DNA of 64,000 nt from Alphaproteobacteria bacterium 43-37 (GTDB lineage: Bacteria > Pseudomonadota > Alphaproteobacteria > 43-37). The stretch spans positions 1-64,000 of the forward strand of contig MKSY01000018.1 of NCBI GenBank assembly GCA_001897475.1, written 5' to 3'. The notes under the pieces are model-generated. The model made no database searches. It was not told the origin of the DNA and saw only the letters and a program-made list of their open reading frames with translations. This document shows, piece by piece, positions 44,927-55,472 of this stretch. Both the position numbers and the translations under genes were made by a program. The stretch's first letter is position 1. Each line of letters opens with the position of its first letter.

Positions 44927-45592
44927 ATGGATGTGATTGCCCCAAGGAATGATGCACATGTTCCTTTGACTCAAGAGAGTAGATGGACCAAGTTTCGTCG
45001 GCAAACCAGTTTTTTCTATAAACAAGGGCGGTTGAACAGAACGAACTTTATTCTCGCTGTATGGGGTTGGTCACTTGCAATTGGCGCCGCTATGTTACTG
45101 GTTGGTGTGTTTCTATTTTTGGTAGCTGCAATAACTATTGATTTTACGAGTTTACAACATGGTGCTCCAAATCAAGTCATAAATACATTCAAATCGAATA
45201 TTCCTATGTTGTTCATATTAGGCGCTGGGGGTGTAATATATTTGGTGCTAATGGCGTCGTTGAACGGCGTGTATATATGCTTGTTTATAAGGCGTTTGCA
45301 CGATTTTAATTTTTCTGGCTTGTGGGTAATACCTGTTCTTCTTTTACAGCTCATGGCTGTTTATATTAGTATAGTTTATGTAAAAAACCATTTTATAGTA
45401 ATAATATCACTCCTAATTTCAGTGATTTTGGGATACGCTATAAATTTTATCCCAGGCGCAAACAGAATTAATAAATATGGTAGCCCTGAAGAAGGCCCGA
45501 AAACATGGAAAATTTTAGTCGCCTGCGTATTTGTTGTCATAAATGCATTGTTTCAGTACTATGCTCTAGCTCAACATTTGAAATATTTATAG
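44927..45592 (+). CDS. DUF805-family membrane protein
   Basis: A 221-residue inner-membrane protein starting at ATG with TGGAGA 9 bases upstream. It has four to five hydrophobic segments. DUF805 marks: GRLNRTNFI before the first helix, FIRRLHDFNFSGLW between helices, and the FIPGANRINKYG end that matches P..N.YG. Function of the family is unknown. It lies just downstream of the repeat island and is convergent with lepA. Confidence 0.75.
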   Translation: MDVIAPRNDAHVPLTQESRWTKFRRQTSFFYKQGRLNRTNFILAVWGWSLAIGAAMLLVGVFLFLVAAITIDFTSLQHGAPNQVINTFKSNIPMLFILGAGGVIYLVLMASLNGVYICLFIRRLHDFNFSGLWVIPVLLLQLMAVYISIVYVKNHFIVIISLLISVILGYAINFIPGANRINKYGSPEEGPKTWKILVACVFVVINALFQYYALAQHLKYL

Positions 45593-45616
45593 GTAGAAGT
45601 TAAAAGATAGGTGCTG

Positions 45617-47428
45617 CTACTTATTATCTAGCTTTAAGGCAGCTAAGAAGGCGGATTGGGGGATTTCCACATTGCCAAATTGGCGCATGCGCTTCTTACC
45701 TGCTTTTTGCTTGTCCAGCAGTTTGCGTTTACGGCTGATATCACCGCCATAACATTTCGCCAACACGTCTTTGCGCATGGCAGCGACGGTCTCGCGGGCA
45801 ATGACTTTGCCCCCAATCGCCGCTTGGATGGCAATCTTGAACAGCTGCCTTGGGATCAAATCTTTGAGGCGCTCGCAAAGAGCCCTTCCACGATGCTCAG
45901 CTTGGGAGCGGTGAACAATCATAGATAGAGCATCCACAGCTTCGTTATTCACCAAGATAGAAAGTTTAACCAAATCACCTTCCTGGTAGCTATCCAATTG
46001 ATAATCAAAACTTGCATAACCGCGGCTGACGGATTTAAGCCGATCATAAAAATCAAACACCACTTCGTTGAGGGGTAATTTATAAACGGCCATGGCTCTT
46101 GAGCCAGCGTAGGTTAGATCAACTTGGATGCCCCGGCGCTCTGTACATAGCGTTAATATAGGGCCAAGGTATTCATCTGGAACAAGAATAGTCGCTTGGA
46201 TCCATGGCTCTTCAATAAAGTCGATTTTGACCGGATCAGGCATGTCGGCTGGATTGTGCATTTCCACGATGGAGCCATCCGTCATATGGACTTTGTAGAC
46301 CACACTTGGGGCCGTGGTGACCAAATCAAGGTTGTATTCCCGCTCCAGTCGTTCCTGAATAATTTCCAGGTGTAAGAGCCCAAGGAATCCACAACGGAAA
46401 CCAAACCCGAGAGCAGCGGAAGACTCAGTTTCAAAAACGAAGCTTGCGTCATTGAGGCGTAATTTAGCCAAGCTTTCTTTAAGCTGATCAAACTCAGCAG
46501 CATCAGCCGGGAAAAGGCCGCAAAAGACAACAGGAACGCTGGGTTTAAAGCCAGGCAATGGTTCTAATGCAGGGCGTTTTTCGTCAGTGATGGTATCACC
46601 TACGTTACAGTCAGCCACATGCTTGATGCTGGCTGTGATAAATCCGACTTCACCAGGCCCCAGGCTATCGCAAAGGACGCGCTTAGGTGCAAAATATCCT
46701 ACCGAATCCACCTGATAAGAAGCGTTGGTGGATATCATTTTAATTTTGCTTCCTTTTGAAAGTCGGCCTTCTTTGACTCTTACGAGAATTACGACGCCAA
46801 GATAAGGGTCGTACCAGCTATCAACCAGGAGAGCTTTGAGTGGCTCGGTCTCAACGCCTTTTGGCGGCGGAAGCCTTGTTACCAGCGCCTCTAAGACATC
46901 ATCAATACCAATCCCAGATTTAGCAGAGGCCAACACAGCATCATCAGCCGGTAAGCCAATTACATCTTCGATTTGTCGTTTGACACGATCAGGGTCAGCG
47001 GCAGGAAGATCTATTTTGTTGAGGACAGGGATAATCTCATGGTTATTGTCGATGGCTTGGTAAACGTTTGCCAAGGTCTGGGCTTCAACGCCCTGAGAGG
47101 CATCCACAACCAACAACGATCCCTCGCAAGCCGCTAGAGAGCGGCTGACTTCATAGGCAAAATCCACATGCCCAGGGGTGTCCATGAGATTAAGCTGATA
47201 TGTAGTCCCATTCTTGGCTTTATAAAACAGGCGAACGGTTTGGGCTTTAATGGTGATGCCACGCTCGCGCTCAATGTCCATATTGTCTAAAAGCTGCTCT
47301 TTCATTTCGCGATCTTCAATCGCTCCACACCTTTGAATCAACCGGTCCGCCAGAGTGGATTTACCATGGTCAATATGGGCGATAATCGCAAAATTCCGAA
47401 TTAGGGCTTGATCAAATTTGGTTGTCAT
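45617..47428 (-). CDS. lepA: Translation elongation factor 4 (LepA)
   Basis: Ribosome-binding GTPase. The 603-residue protein begins with [30 protein letters not shown] elements (P-loop HIDHGKST), has DTPGHVDF and NKIDLP, and ends in the LepA-specific C-terminal domain with [16 protein letters not shown]. The chosen ATG at 47428 overlaps the pheT stop (ATGA); a seven-residue longer frame upstream is unlikely. It is the distal gene of the pheS-pheT-lepA run. Confidence 0.97.
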   Translation of the reverse strand: MTTKFDQALIRNFAIIAHIDHGKSTLADRLIQRCGAIEDREMKEQLLDNMDIERERGITIKAQTVRLFYKAKNGTTYQLNLMDTPGHVDFAYEVSRSLAACEGSLLVVDASQGVEAQTLANVYQAIDNNHEIIPVLNKIDLPAADPDRVKRQIEDVIGLPADDAVLASAKSGIGIDDVLEALVTRLPPPKGVETEPLKALLVDSWYDPYLGVVILVRVKEGRLSKGSKIKMISTNASYQVDSVGYFAPKRVLCDSLGPGEVGFITASIKHVADCNVGDTITDEKRPALEPLPGFKPSVPVVFCGLFPADAAEFDQLKESLAKLRLNDASFVFETESSAALGFGFRCGFLGLLHLEIIQERLEREYNLDLVTTAPSVVYKVHMTDGSIVEMHNPADMPDPVKIDFIEEPWIQATILVPDEYLGPILTLCTERRGIQVDLTYAGSRAMAVYKLPLNEVVFDFYDRLKSVSRGYASFDYQLDSYQEGDLVKLSILVNNEAVDALSMIVHRSQAEHRGRALCERLKDLIPRQLFKIAIQAAIGGKVIARETVAAMRKDVLAKCYGGDISRKRKLLDKQKAGKKRMRQFGNVEIPQSAFLAALKLDNK

Positions 47429-49848
47429 CCACGGAGTTTCCCTTGGCAAAACTTATCCACGTTTTGAATAATGGCTTGGCTGATGGCTTGTATGTCAGCA
47501 TCCGTAAAGGTTGCCTCATGTGGTTGAAGCATAACACGCAAAGCGATGGATTTTGTCCCTGGGTCAATACCTTTGCCTTCGAAGATGTCAAATATAGTGA
47601 CGTTACTAATACGCCTGTCTGCTTTCTTAACAGCCTTTGTTAAGTTTTCAGCTGACACTTTTTGGTCCATAATAAACGCAAAATCTCGCTCCACTGGCAT
47701 GAGCGGGTTGAGCGACAGTGGCGAGCGTGGAGCCTTAATGCAAAATGGTGGAAGATGCTCCAAGAATATCTCAAAAATGACATGAGGTTTCTTAAGGCCC
47801 ATCTGCCTTTGAACGCGTGGGTGAAGTTCTCCAAAATAACCTATGATTTTGTTTTGAGTCGAGATAATGGAAGAAGATCTGGCTGGATGATACCACGGTG
47901 GAAGGTTATCTGTAGAATATCGTAGGGAAGAGGGATTAATCCCCATATTTTCTGCAACTGCTAAAATGTCACCTTTCACGTCAAAGATATCCACATCCTT
48001 TGATTTTGATGACCAATGTAATACTTGAGAGGGCCCTGTACGAACACCAGCGGCCATTGAAATTTGCTGCTCTGGGAGAGTGCCATGATAGGTCGCTCCT
48101 ACCTCAAAAAGGTTAACTTGATCCAGCCCCCTATCTAAGTTTTTTTGGCTAGCCTGCAAAAGATTTGGCAAAAGACTTGGCCGCATCACGTTGAGCTCAC
48201 TGCTAATAGGGTTGATGAGTGTAAGCGATTGAATGTCGGCTCCAAATATTTGTGCAGCCTCTTCATTTAAGAAAGACCAGGTGACGGCTTCAACAAGGTG
48301 TTGCGTGGCCAATGTCCTTCGAACAATGCTTGATTTTGAAGGTTTGAGTTTGGGAATAGGCTTATAGGGCAATGGTTCATCTGGGATGCGATCAAACCCG
48401 TGGATTCTCAAGACTTCTTCGATAAGGTCTTCTTCTATGCGGATGTCATGACGCCATGAGGGGGCGATAACTTCGAGCACGTCTGATGATTGAGACGAAT
48501 CAGGCTTGTTATTCTGAGACCAAATAGGCGTGGTTTTTGGTTCAAAAGTGAAGCCAAGTTTTTCGAGAATGAGGGGTGCCGTTGGAATGTCAATGCCAGC
48601 ATACTGCATTATGCGATGCCGACTCAAACGGGCGGTGAATTGTTGCTTTGGCTCTATGCCGGCTGTCACAATGGCTGAGGCTTGCCCACCGCAAATTTCC
48701 AAAATTAATTTAGTGGCCATGTTCAGCCCTTTTTGTACTCGTGCAGGGTCTACGCCTCTTTCGAAGCGATAACGAGCATCGCTGTTGATATTTAGGGCTC
48801 TTCCGGTTCGCGCTATGCATTCAAAGTTGAAATAGGCTGATTCAAGAAAAATGCGAGTGGTGTCCATCTGACAAGCAGAGTTTTCTGATCCCATAATGCC
48901 AGCAATGGACAAAGCCTTTTTGGAGTCGGAAATAGTCAGCATGCTTGGTTCAAGAGTGTAACTTTTGCCGTTTAGTGCCAATATTTCCTCATCAGCACGA
49001 GCATGGCGAATGACAATGTTTCCGTCAATTTTGTTGGCATCGAAAGCATGAAGTGGGCGGCCAATATCAAACAAGACATAATTGGTAATATCCACCAATG
49101 CTGAAATGGGTTTAAGACCAATGGATTGCAGCTTGTGTTTAAGCCAATCTGGGCTCGGTCTATTTTCCACCCCTTCGATCATTCGACCCATAAAAAATGG
49201 ACAATCAAGAGCCGCTTCTGGCATTAACTCAATCTGGATAGAAGAGGGTGTGGAGGGGGTATGCATCGGGTAAATATTTTGCGTAAGGCTTCCGATGCCA
49301 ACTGCTGCTAAATCTCTAGCAATGCCACGCACGCTCAAGCAGTCTGAACGATTGGGAGTTACAGCAACAGTGAAAACAACGTCATTCATGCCCAAGGCTT
49401 CAGCTAAGGAACTTCCTACTTTTAAAGTAGGATCGAGCTCGATGATGGTGCCGTTACTTTCTTCACTTAAGCATAGCTCTGTGGCAGAGCAGAGCATACC
49501 ATGACTTTCGACATCTCGAATAACAGACTTTTTGAGTGCTTGTCCTGATTTGGGGACAACTTGGCCAGGGGCGACAAAGGCGGTGACTAAGCCATCGCGA
49601 GCATTGGGGGCACCACAAACAAGCTCTACAACGCCTTGGTTTGTTTCAACCTGACAAACCTTAAGTCGGTCTGCATTCGGGTGTTTTTCTGCCTTGAGCA
49701 CTTTAGCCACGGTTATATGAGCAATGGTAGCGCCGATATCCTCGATGCCTTCAACTTCAATACCAATGTTGTTAAGTGTTGAGGCGATTTCGTCAGCTGT
49801 AGCTGACGTCTGCAGATGTTGTTTAAGCCAGGAAAGAGAGAATTTCAT
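47425..49848 (-). CDS. pheT: Phenylalanyl-tRNA synthetase, beta subunit
   Basis: Non-catalytic and editing subunit of the alpha2-beta2 enzyme. The 807-residue protein has the N-terminal SLSWLKQHL, an EMAP/tRNA-binding fold (~40-150), B3/B4 editing and B5 domains ([19 protein letters not shown] is typical, shown in part), and a C-terminal FDX-ACB anticodon-binding domain ([25 protein letters not shown]). It overlaps pheS by 4 bases and lepA by 4 bases. Confidence 0.97.
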   Translation of the reverse strand: MKFSLSWLKQHLQTSATADEIASTLNNIGIEVEGIEDIGATIAHITVAKVLKAEKHPNADRLKVCQVETNQGVVELVCGAPNARDGLVTAFVAPGQVVPKSGQALKKSVIRDVESHGMLCSATELCLSEESNGTIIELDPTLKVGSSLAEALGMNDVVFTVAVTPNRSDCLSVRGIARDLAAVGIGSLTQNIYPMHTPSTPSSIQIELMPEAALDCPFFMGRMIEGVENRPSPDWLKHKLQSIGLKPISALVDITNYVLFDIGRPLHAFDANKIDGNIVIRHARADEEILALNGKSYTLEPSMLTISDSKKALSIAGIMGSENSACQMDTTRIFLESAYFNFECIARTGRALNINSDARYRFERGVDPARVQKGLNMATKLILEICGGQASAIVTAGIEPKQQFTARLSRHRIMQYAGIDIPTAPLILEKLGFTFEPKTTPIWSQNNKPDSSQSSDVLEVIAPSWRHDIRIEEDLIEEVLRIHGFDRIPDEPLPYKPIPKLKPSKSSIVRRTLATQHLVEAVTWSFLNEEAAQIFGADIQSLTLINPISSELNVMRPSLLPNLLQASQKNLDRGLDQVNLFEVGATYHGTLPEQQISMAAGVRTGPSQVLHWSSKSKDVDIFDVKGDILAVAENMGINPSSLRYSTDNLPPWYHPARSSSIISTQNKIIGYFGELHPRVQRQMGLKKPHVIFEIFLEHLPPFCIKAPRSPLSLNPLMPVERDFAFIMDQKVSAENLTKAVKKADRRISNVTIFDIFEGKGIDPGTKSIALRVMLQPHEATFTDADIQAISQAIIQNVDKFCQGKLRG

Positions 49849-50942
49849 GATTGCATCCCCTCAAAAAGACTCTTGGGCGTTGGCTCAAGATTAGCTGCTT
49901 CAAGCAGTTGAAAGCCATAATGATGCAGCCATCTTAAGTCTGATTCATAAAATGATCGCAAATCTGAGATGCCATATTTGAGCATAGCAATGCGCTCAAT
50001 GCCCATGCCAAAAGCGAAGCCTTGATGCATGCTTGGGTCAATGCCACAATTGGCTAAAACATTTGGATGGATCATGCCACACCCAAGGATTTCAAGCCAG
50101 TCATCTTTCTGGCCAAGGATGATCTTGCCATCTTTGCGGGAGCAGCTAATATCTACCTCAGCTGAAGGCTCGGTGAATGGAAAAAAACTTGGCCGAAATC
50201 TTAAGGCTACATCATCCAGACTAAAGAAATGCTGGAGAAATGCTTTGAGGCATCCCTTTAAATGGGCCATGGAAGTGTTGGGTTCAATCACGATACACTC
50301 CATTTGATGGAATGTGGGTGTGTGAGTAACGTCGTAATCTGAACGGAAAACCCTTCCTGTTGCAACCAATCTTAAGGGTGGTTTCATTTGCGATAAGGCA
50401 CGAATTTGTACGTTAGAAGTATGTGTTCGCAAAAGGATATCGCGGCTGTCTCTTTTTTCAGGGAAATAAAAAGTATCCATCAATTGTCGAGCTGGATGGA
50501 TCTCAGGAATGTTGAGGGCTGTGAAGTTATAATAGTCATCCTCAATATGCGGGCCTTCGACTGATTCAAAACCTAAATTGTGAAAATAAGAAAGAACTTC
50601 ATCCATTGTCTGGTGAATAGGATGTAGCTTGCCATGGGGTTGATTGCGATGATTGAGAGTTGTGTCGACCCATTGAGATTGCAGGTTTCTTTCAAGCTCT
50701 TCGTTCTTAAGCCATTCAAGCCGTCTTTGTAGGGTGGTGCTGAGCTCGTTCTTAATGATGTTGAGGTGTTCACCCTGGCTTTTCCTCTCATCGTTTGCTA
50801 AGTCCTTCAAATTTTTTAGAGCATTGGTGAGGATGCCATTTTTCCCCAGAAGCTCAATACGGATTTTCTCCAAATCATCCAGCTGTGATGCGGCCTGGAT
50901 GGTTGATAAATATTCCTGGACTGTCTGGTTACTTATGGACAT
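49845..50942 (-). CDS. pheS: Phenylalanyl-tRNA synthetase, alpha subunit
   Basis: Class II catalytic subunit. The 365-residue protein has an N-terminal coiled coil, motif 1 region (HPIHQTMDEVLSYFHNLGF), motif 2 with RTHTSNVQIRAL and GRVFRSDYDVTHTPTFHQ, and motif 3 (GFAFGMGIERIAMLKYGI). It is the first gene of pheS-pheT-lepA. Upstream (50993-51014) lies an 8-bp inverted repeat. Confidence 0.97.
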   Translation of the reverse strand: MSISNQTVQEYLSTIQAASQLDDLEKIRIELLGKNGILTNALKNLKDLANDERKSQGEHLNIIKNELSTTLQRRLEWLKNEELERNLQSQWVDTTLNHRNQPHGKLHPIHQTMDEVLSYFHNLGFESVEGPHIEDDYYNFTALNIPEIHPARQLMDTFYFPEKRDSRDILLRTHTSNVQIRALSQMKPPLRLVATGRVFRSDYDVTHTPTFHQMECIVIEPNTSMAHLKGCLKAFLQHFFSLDDVALRFRPSFFPFTEPSAEVDISCSRKDGKIILGQKDDWLEILGCGMIHPNVLANCGIDPSMHQGFAFGMGIERIAMLKYGISDLRSFYESDLRWLHHYGFQLLEAANLEPTPKSLFEGMQS

Positions 50943-50992
50943 GTGAATGTGCCACTCTCATTACATTTAAGATTCATAAACATATTCTAAGA

Positions 50993-51014
50993 TCTTATAC
51001 ATTTGAGTATAAGA
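50993..51014. promoter_or_regulatory. Inverted repeat upstream of pheST
   Basis: TCTTATAC and GTATAAGA flank a 6-base gap, 51-72 bp upstream of the pheS start. It contains a TATAAGA -10-like string on both strands and could be a promoter element, an operator or an RNA hairpin. No attenuator with a Phe-rich leader peptide and T-tract was found. Confidence 0.3.
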
Positions 51015-51086
51015 CACCACAAGAGATATTCTCAAAACCCTCGACAATACCCTTGACAATAAAGGTTTTCTTTATTTTTTAATCTG

Positions 51087-51722
51087 CTACTTCTCAAAAA
51101 TAGCCCTCCCAACCCTGACCATGGTCGCGCCAGCCTTTATGGCGGTAAGATAGTCATCGCTCATTCCCATGCTGAGGCTGGGCAGGCAGAATTTTTCTCC
51201 TAAGGCTTTAAGATGCATAAAATAAGGTCCTGGATCTTCATGTGCTGGAGGTATTGCGGCTAGCCCTTCAATCATTATGGAATGGCCGTGAGCATATTCG
51301 ATGAAGGCTTTAAGGTCTTCTGGAGCTAAGCCCCCTTTTTGAGGCTCGTAGCCGATATTGACTTGGGCGAAAAACCTCTTCGGAGGGGTTGCCATTGTGT
51401 GAATAAGATCAATATGTTTGAGCTTGGATAAGGACAAAATGCCATCACATTTTTCCATAATAGTGGAAAGCTTATTGCTTTGGATCTGGCCAATGAAATG
51501 GAGCTGATGATGGTGATGGGCAAGGGTGTTGGGGAGCCATTTTTTGAGAATGTCTTGCAGCCGGTTTTCACCAAATAGCAAACAACCCGCTTGCATAATG
51601 GGTTCAATTTCATCCATTGATGCTGATTTTGTTACAACCATCAGCTCAACGTGGCGTTTGTATTTTTGTGCGGCGCGTGTGATGGTTTCTAGAATATCGT
51701 AATAACGATCCAGCGCTTTCAT
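51087..51722 (-). CDS. yggS: PLP-homeostasis protein of the YggS/PROSC family
   Basis: Binds pyridoxal phosphate and buffers its level. The 211-residue single-domain barrel carries the PLP lysine in ELMVVTKSASMDEI, then FGENRLQDI, HFIGQIQSNK (variant of HFIG.LQ.NK) and the C-terminal LSMGMSDDYLTAIKAGATMVRVGRAIF, quoted here in part. The ATG overlaps the radC stop (ATGA). It is the last gene of the sfsA-map-radC-yggS run. Confidence 0.93.
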   Translation of the reverse strand: MKALDRYYDILETITRAAQKYKRHVELMVVTKSASMDEIEPIMQAGCLLFGENRLQDILKKWLPNTLAHHHHQLHFIGQIQSNKLSTIMEKCDGILSLSKLKHIDLIHTMATPPKRFFAQVNIGYEPQKGGLAPEDLKAFIEYAHGHSIMIEGLAAIPPAHEDPGPYFMHLKALGEKFCLPSLSMGMSDDYLTAIKAGATMVRVGRAIFEK

Positions 51723-52405
51723 ATTAAACCTAAAGTCTTTAAGGATGCATGGCTAGATCTGGTAAGAATAATATGATCATGCACTATAATACCCAGTGGT
51801 CTAGCCGCATCTACGACTTTCAGTGTCATATCGATGTCTGAAGCCGAAGGGGTGGGATCCCCGCTAGGATGGTTATGAAGCAAAATGAGTCCTGTTGCTC
51901 CAATCTCTAGCGCTCTTTTCACAATCTCACGCGGATAAACAGAGGCATGATCGACGGTTCCTTTTTGCTGCTGCTCATCCGCAATGAGGTTGTTTCTTTT
52001 ATCTAAGAAAAGAACACGAAACTGTTCAACCATTTCGTAGCCACATTGCAGCCGGCAATAATCAATAATTTGTTGCCATGATTCAAACGCGTTCCTTTGT
52101 ATAATTTCACTGCGGGATAAGCGGATGGCGGTTTCTTTAATGCCTTTGAGGAAAGCGGCAGCCGTCAAACCGATGCCAGGGCATTCCATCAGAGTGTCCA
52201 TGGGTGCATGAAACACACCAGCGAAGCTGCCAAATTTTTGGATCAAAGATTTTGCAAGCGGCTTAACATCTCGCCGAGGGTAGACCGTAAAAAGTAGCAT
52301 TTCAAGTAGTTCATAATCCTGCAAAGCCACGCCCCCGGTTGCCTGAAAGCGCTCTCGCAAGCGACCGCGATGTCCTTCATAATGAGGAGGGGGATTTTCT
52401 ATCAT
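51719..52405 (-). CDS. radC: RadC-family JAB/MPN-domain protein
   Basis: A 228-residue protein with an N-terminal helix-hairpin-helix (PGIGLTAAAFLKG) and a JAB domain whose metal motif HNHPSGDPTPSASD (HxH..D) is intact, preceded by the conserved VYPREIVKRAL. Despite the name, a DNA-repair role is doubtful in E. coli; the family is widely conserved. It overlaps map and yggS by 4 bases each. Confidence 0.93.
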   Translation of the reverse strand: MIENPPPHYEGHRGRLRERFQATGGVALQDYELLEMLLFTVYPRRDVKPLAKSLIQKFGSFAGVFHAPMDTLMECPGIGLTAAAFLKGIKETAIRLSRSEIIQRNAFESWQQIIDYCRLQCGYEMVEQFRVLFLDKRNNLIADEQQQKGTVDHASVYPREIVKRALEIGATGLILLHNHPSGDPTPSASDIDMTLKVVDAARPLGIIVHDHIILTRSSHASLKTLGLI

Positions 52406-53280
52406 ACGGTTACAAATGGATGATCAAGGCCTGCGGGTGAGAGTGTAAAGATTTCATGGCCGTTTTCTGTGACGCCAATAGTGTGTTCAAATTGAGCCGA
52501 AAGATTTTTATCTTTAGTGACAGCAGTCCATCCGTCAGACAGAACTTTGACAGCATAATGGCCGGCGTTGGTCATTGGTTCGATGGTAAAAAACATCCCA
52601 GGTTGAAGGACAAGGCCTTGTCCTGCGCGTCCATAATGCAGCACATTGGGGGGCATATGAAATGTGCGGCCGATGCCATGGCCACAAAAATCACGGACTA
52701 CTGAAAAACGATGAGATTCAGCATAGGACTGGATGGTGTGACCAATATCACCGAGGGTTATCCCTGGTTTCACAATTCGAATGGCCTGCATCATCCCCTC
52801 ATAAGTTACCTCAATTAGCTTGCGGGCTTTGACGTTTGGTTTGCCAACGCAGAACATACGGCTGGTATCTCCGTGCCATCCATCTAAAATGACAGTCACA
52901 TCGATGTTAATGATATCGCCTTCGCAGAGCACTTTATCGCCAGGGATACCATGGCACACAACGTGATTTATGGATGTGCAGATAGATTTTGGGAATCCGC
53001 GATAATTGAGGGGTGCAGGAATGGCGCCATTTTGAATAATAAAATCATGACATAGGTCGTTAAGTTTTTGTGTTGTAACCCCTTTTTGTATATAAGGCGT
53101 AATGTAATCTAATGTTTCGGCCGCTAAGCGTCCTGCGGCATGCATTTTAGCAAAATCAGCTGGCTGATGAATGACAATCTCTCCAGTGTCTAGAATAAGA
53201 TCTTCATCAGTTGTGTCGACATAGGAATGGTGGTGATCACAGCCATGGCCACAAACATGAGAGGGTTTCGTTTTTGTCAT
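52402..53280 (-). CDS. map: Methionine aminopeptidase, type I, with an N-terminal Cys/His extension
   Basis: Removes the initiator methionine from nascent chains. The five metal ligands are visible in INIDVTVILDGWHGDTSRMF (two Asp), GHGIGRTFH (His), FTIEPM (Glu) and QFEHTI (Glu). The 292-residue length exceeds E. coli Map (264), mainly through an N-terminal ~30 residues containing CGHGCDHHH, which could bind metal, and an acidic DTTDEDLILDTGEI segment. It lies 16 bp after sfsA and overlaps radC. Confidence 0.95.
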   Translation of the reverse strand: MTKTKPSHVCGHGCDHHHSYVDTTDEDLILDTGEIVIHQPADFAKMHAAGRLAAETLDYITPYIQKGVTTQKLNDLCHDFIIQNGAIPAPLNYRGFPKSICTSINHVVCHGIPGDKVLCEGDIINIDVTVILDGWHGDTSRMFCVGKPNVKARKLIEVTYEGMMQAIRIVKPGITLGDIGHTIQSYAESHRFSVVRDFCGHGIGRTFHMPPNVLHYGRAGQGLVLQPGMFFTIEPMTNAGHYAVKVLSDGWTAVTKDKNLSAQFEHTIGVTENGHEIFTLSPAGLDHPFVTV

Positions 53281-53296
53281 TGTTAATCAAGTTCCT

Positions 53297-53998
53297 TCAA
53301 TCAATTATGGGTATGCGGTGGCTGAGAGAAATCTCACTTTGCGTGACATTGCAGCAGTAAGCATACATTTCAACACCTAAAGAATGGCTTAAAGCAGCCA
53401 TTTTGGCGTATGTTGGATCAATATGGCTGGCGAGAGAAAAATGGTCAATATCATTGCGTTGAATAATGTAGATTAAAATTGCGCGAGCTTGCTTTTGTTC
53501 GGCCAACCTGGAGAGAGCTTGAAGATGCTTTGTGCCGCGGGTCGTTACAGCATCTGGGAATTGAGCGCCTGTCCCAATTTTGAGGTGGACATTTTTGACT
53601 TCAACATAGCATGGGGGGTAGGAATGGTGTGTGGCAAGCCAATCAATGCGAGAATTTTGATCATACGCAACTTCACAAGCAAATGTTTCATAGTGAGCAA
53701 GCTCTGGAATCATTTTACTCGACAAAGCTTCGTGCACGATTTTGTTGGGGTGCAGTGTGTTAACACCAACTATAGTCCCCTCAGCTTCAATCATCTCTAA
53801 AGTATACTTGAGCTTGCGATGGGGGTTTGCTGAAAGAGAAAGCCAAACTTTGTTCCCAGGGGCCGTAAGGCCTGTCATTGCGCCTGGGTTTGGGCAATGA
53901 ACGGTCACAATTTCACTAAGGCTTAGGGTGACGTCTGCGAGAAATCGTTTGTAACGCTTAATTAAGGTACCAGGGATGAGCGGGGATAGGAATTTCAT
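53297..53998 (-). CDS. sfsA: SfsA, sugar-fermentation-stimulation family nuclease-like protein
   Basis: A 233-residue protein. The N-terminus has TLIKRYKRFLADV, the OB-like part has CPNPGAMTGLTAPG, and the nuclease-like core has CYVEVKNVHLKIG followed by FPDAVTTRGTKHLQAL, all typical of SfsA. Its role is uncertain: originally linked to maltose metabolism, it has a PD-(D/E)XK fold. It is the first gene of a leftward run with map, radC and yggS. Confidence 0.93.
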   Translation of the reverse strand: MKFLSPLIPGTLIKRYKRFLADVTLSLSEIVTVHCPNPGAMTGLTAPGNKVWLSLSANPHRKLKYTLEMIEAEGTIVGVNTLHPNKIVHEALSSKMIPELAHYETFACEVAYDQNSRIDWLATHHSYPPCYVEVKNVHLKIGTGAQFPDAVTTRGTKHLQALSRLAEQKQARAILIYIIQRNDIDHFSLASHIDPTYAKMAALSHSLGVEMYAYCCNVTQSEISLSHRIPIID

Positions 53999-54230
53999 GT
54001 GTGACGGTTATTTTTTGAAGCTATTTCTTAATGGGGTATGTGAATTTTTATATCATAAAAAGCGCCGCGTTGCTATATTTTTTCCGATGATGATGTTGGG
54101 GCGTTTTCTGTCTTTGACTGGTGGCTTATGCTTGCAGGAATTACATCAGCACAGTCATAGTGTCTGGGCTTATCAAATCATTTTTCTATCACTTTTCTTG
54201 TTTTTTCCTATCAGTGGTGATAGGATATGA
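53997..54230 (+). CDS. Doubtful 77-residue membrane ORF, possibly a remnant
   Basis: Plus-strand frame whose ATG overlaps the sfsA start codon on the other strand, with no ribosome site. The frame contains two hydrophobic stretches (VAIFFPMMMLGRFLSLTGG and YQIIFLSLFLFFPIS), so it could be the remnant of a membrane gene. The 3' end contains a CTATCA/TGATAG inverted repeat. The 262-bp region 53999-54260 holds nothing else recognisable. Confidence 0.2.
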   Translation: MCDGYFLKLFLNGVCEFLYHKKRRVAIFFPMMMLGRFLSLTGGLCLQELHQHSHSVWAYQIIFLSLFLFFPISGDRI

Positions 54231-54260
54231 GCTGTAAGTTGATAGTTTGTGTAAAAAAAG

Positions 54261-55472
54261 CTATACCAACTGTGAAAGAAAAGTTTGAGCAGGAACGATA
54301 ATTGGTTCTTTATATTTAAAACAATCCTTATCTACATATTCCATATCAAATACCACTTGAAAAGTATGAGGCACCATGAGTTCCTGTGCATAATAATACA
54401 ATGATTTGCTTACTGGAGCATTTGCTGAAGCTTTAACCTCAACCAACAACCAGGGTTGTCCGTCTTTTACAACCAAAAAATCTACCTCTTTTTTATCTTT
54501 ATCTCTTACGAAATAAAGTCCGTAATCCCCTCTACCTGTATCATTCTGGAACAGGACAAATTTATATAAATGTAATGCCACAAAATTTTCGAATTTTGCA
54601 CCGACGTCTTGTACTAAAGACCAATCATACAAAAAAATCTTTGGTTCTTTAACTAAACTTCTTTTAACGTTACGTGACCAAGGTTTAATCTCAAAACAAT
54701 AATAGAGTGTCTGTAAGGTATTGAGCCATCTGCTGATCGTAGAAACCGACACTCTTATTTTCTGTGATAATGTGGATCTATTAACGATCTGACCAACCTG
54801 AGCTTGAAGAATCTTAGCTAATACTTCTAACTGATCGACTTCTTGAATGTTGCTAAGGCTCTGTATGTCCTCTCTAAAAAGCTGTTTATTACGCAACCCC
54901 TTCCATCTACCAGAAAACATGCTGTCATTATGCAAAAAAGGTTCAGGAAAACCACCGTGTTTCAATAACGTGTCAAAATCACTCTGTTTTATTTGTTTAG
55001 GGGGAAAAGTTATTTGTTCTGGATAGTTATTATTTTCTACCAACTCTCCTACAGTAATAGGGAAAATGTGATATAAAAAATATCTTCCCATCATACTGTC
55101 TCCACCTTTATTATAGGTGTCTAAGCTTGAACTGCCCGTTACGATTATCTTACATTTTTCTTTGTATTGATCAAAGAAGCCTTTAATGAAAGTTTTCCAG
55201 AGCTTATATTTGTGAATCTCATCAAATACAATTACCGTATGATCATTTTTAATGGCATCAAGTCTTGCAATGTGCCCTATCTCTGTTTGTCCTAATAAGA
55301 TTTTTTCTCTATCAGCTAGAATGTCCCAGTTAAAATAAAAAAAGTCTTCATACTCTTTTTTGATATCTTTAGCCAAAGTTGTTTTGCCAACTTGTCTTGG
55401 ACCAGATAAAAAGATCATCTGTTGATAGTTTCTTAAGTGTTCTTTGATTACAAAATCATAAAATCTTTTCAT
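54261..55472 (-). CDS. AAA-family ATPase with DUF4143-type C-terminal domain
   Basis: A 403-residue P-loop protein of the 'DEXX-box ATPase' group common in mobile or accessory regions. Visible: Walker A FLSGPRQVGKTTLAKD, Walker B VIVFDEIHKYKLW, the sensor-like VTGSSSLDTYNKGGDSMMGRY, a winged-helix-like middle (STISRWLNTLQTLYY), and a C-terminal nuclease-like strand VDFLVVKDGQPWLLVEVK. The function is unknown; members have been suggested in transfer or stress systems. Its A+T content looks higher than its neighbours by eye, hinting at transfer. The ATG at 55472 has no clear ribosome site. It adjoins the initiator tRNA region. Confidence 0.8.
   Translation of the reverse strand: MKRFYDFVIKEHLRNYQQMIFLSGPRQVGKTTLAKDIKKEYEDFFYFNWDILADREKILLGQTEIGHIARLDAIKNDHTVIVFDEIHKYKLWKTFIKGFFDQYKEKCKIIVTGSSSLDTYNKGGDSMMGRYFLYHIFPITVGELVENNNYPEQITFPPKQIKQSDFDTLLKHGGFPEPFLHNDSMFSGRWKGLRNKQLFREDIQSLSNIQEVDQLEVLAKILQAQVGQIVNRSTLSQKIRVSVSTISRWLNTLQTLYYCFEIKPWSRNVKRSLVKEPKIFLYDWSLVQDVGAKFENFVALHLYKFVLFQNDTGRGDYGLYFVRDKDKKEVDFLVVKDGQPWLLVEVKASANAPVSKSLYYYAQELMVPHTFQVVFDMEYVDKDCFKYKEPIIVPAQTFLSQLV

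Noticed and set aside
50943-51086. Phe-rich leader peptide and attenuator for pheST
   Set aside because: Short frames exist, but none is Phe-rich and no terminator hairpin with a T-tract precedes pheS.
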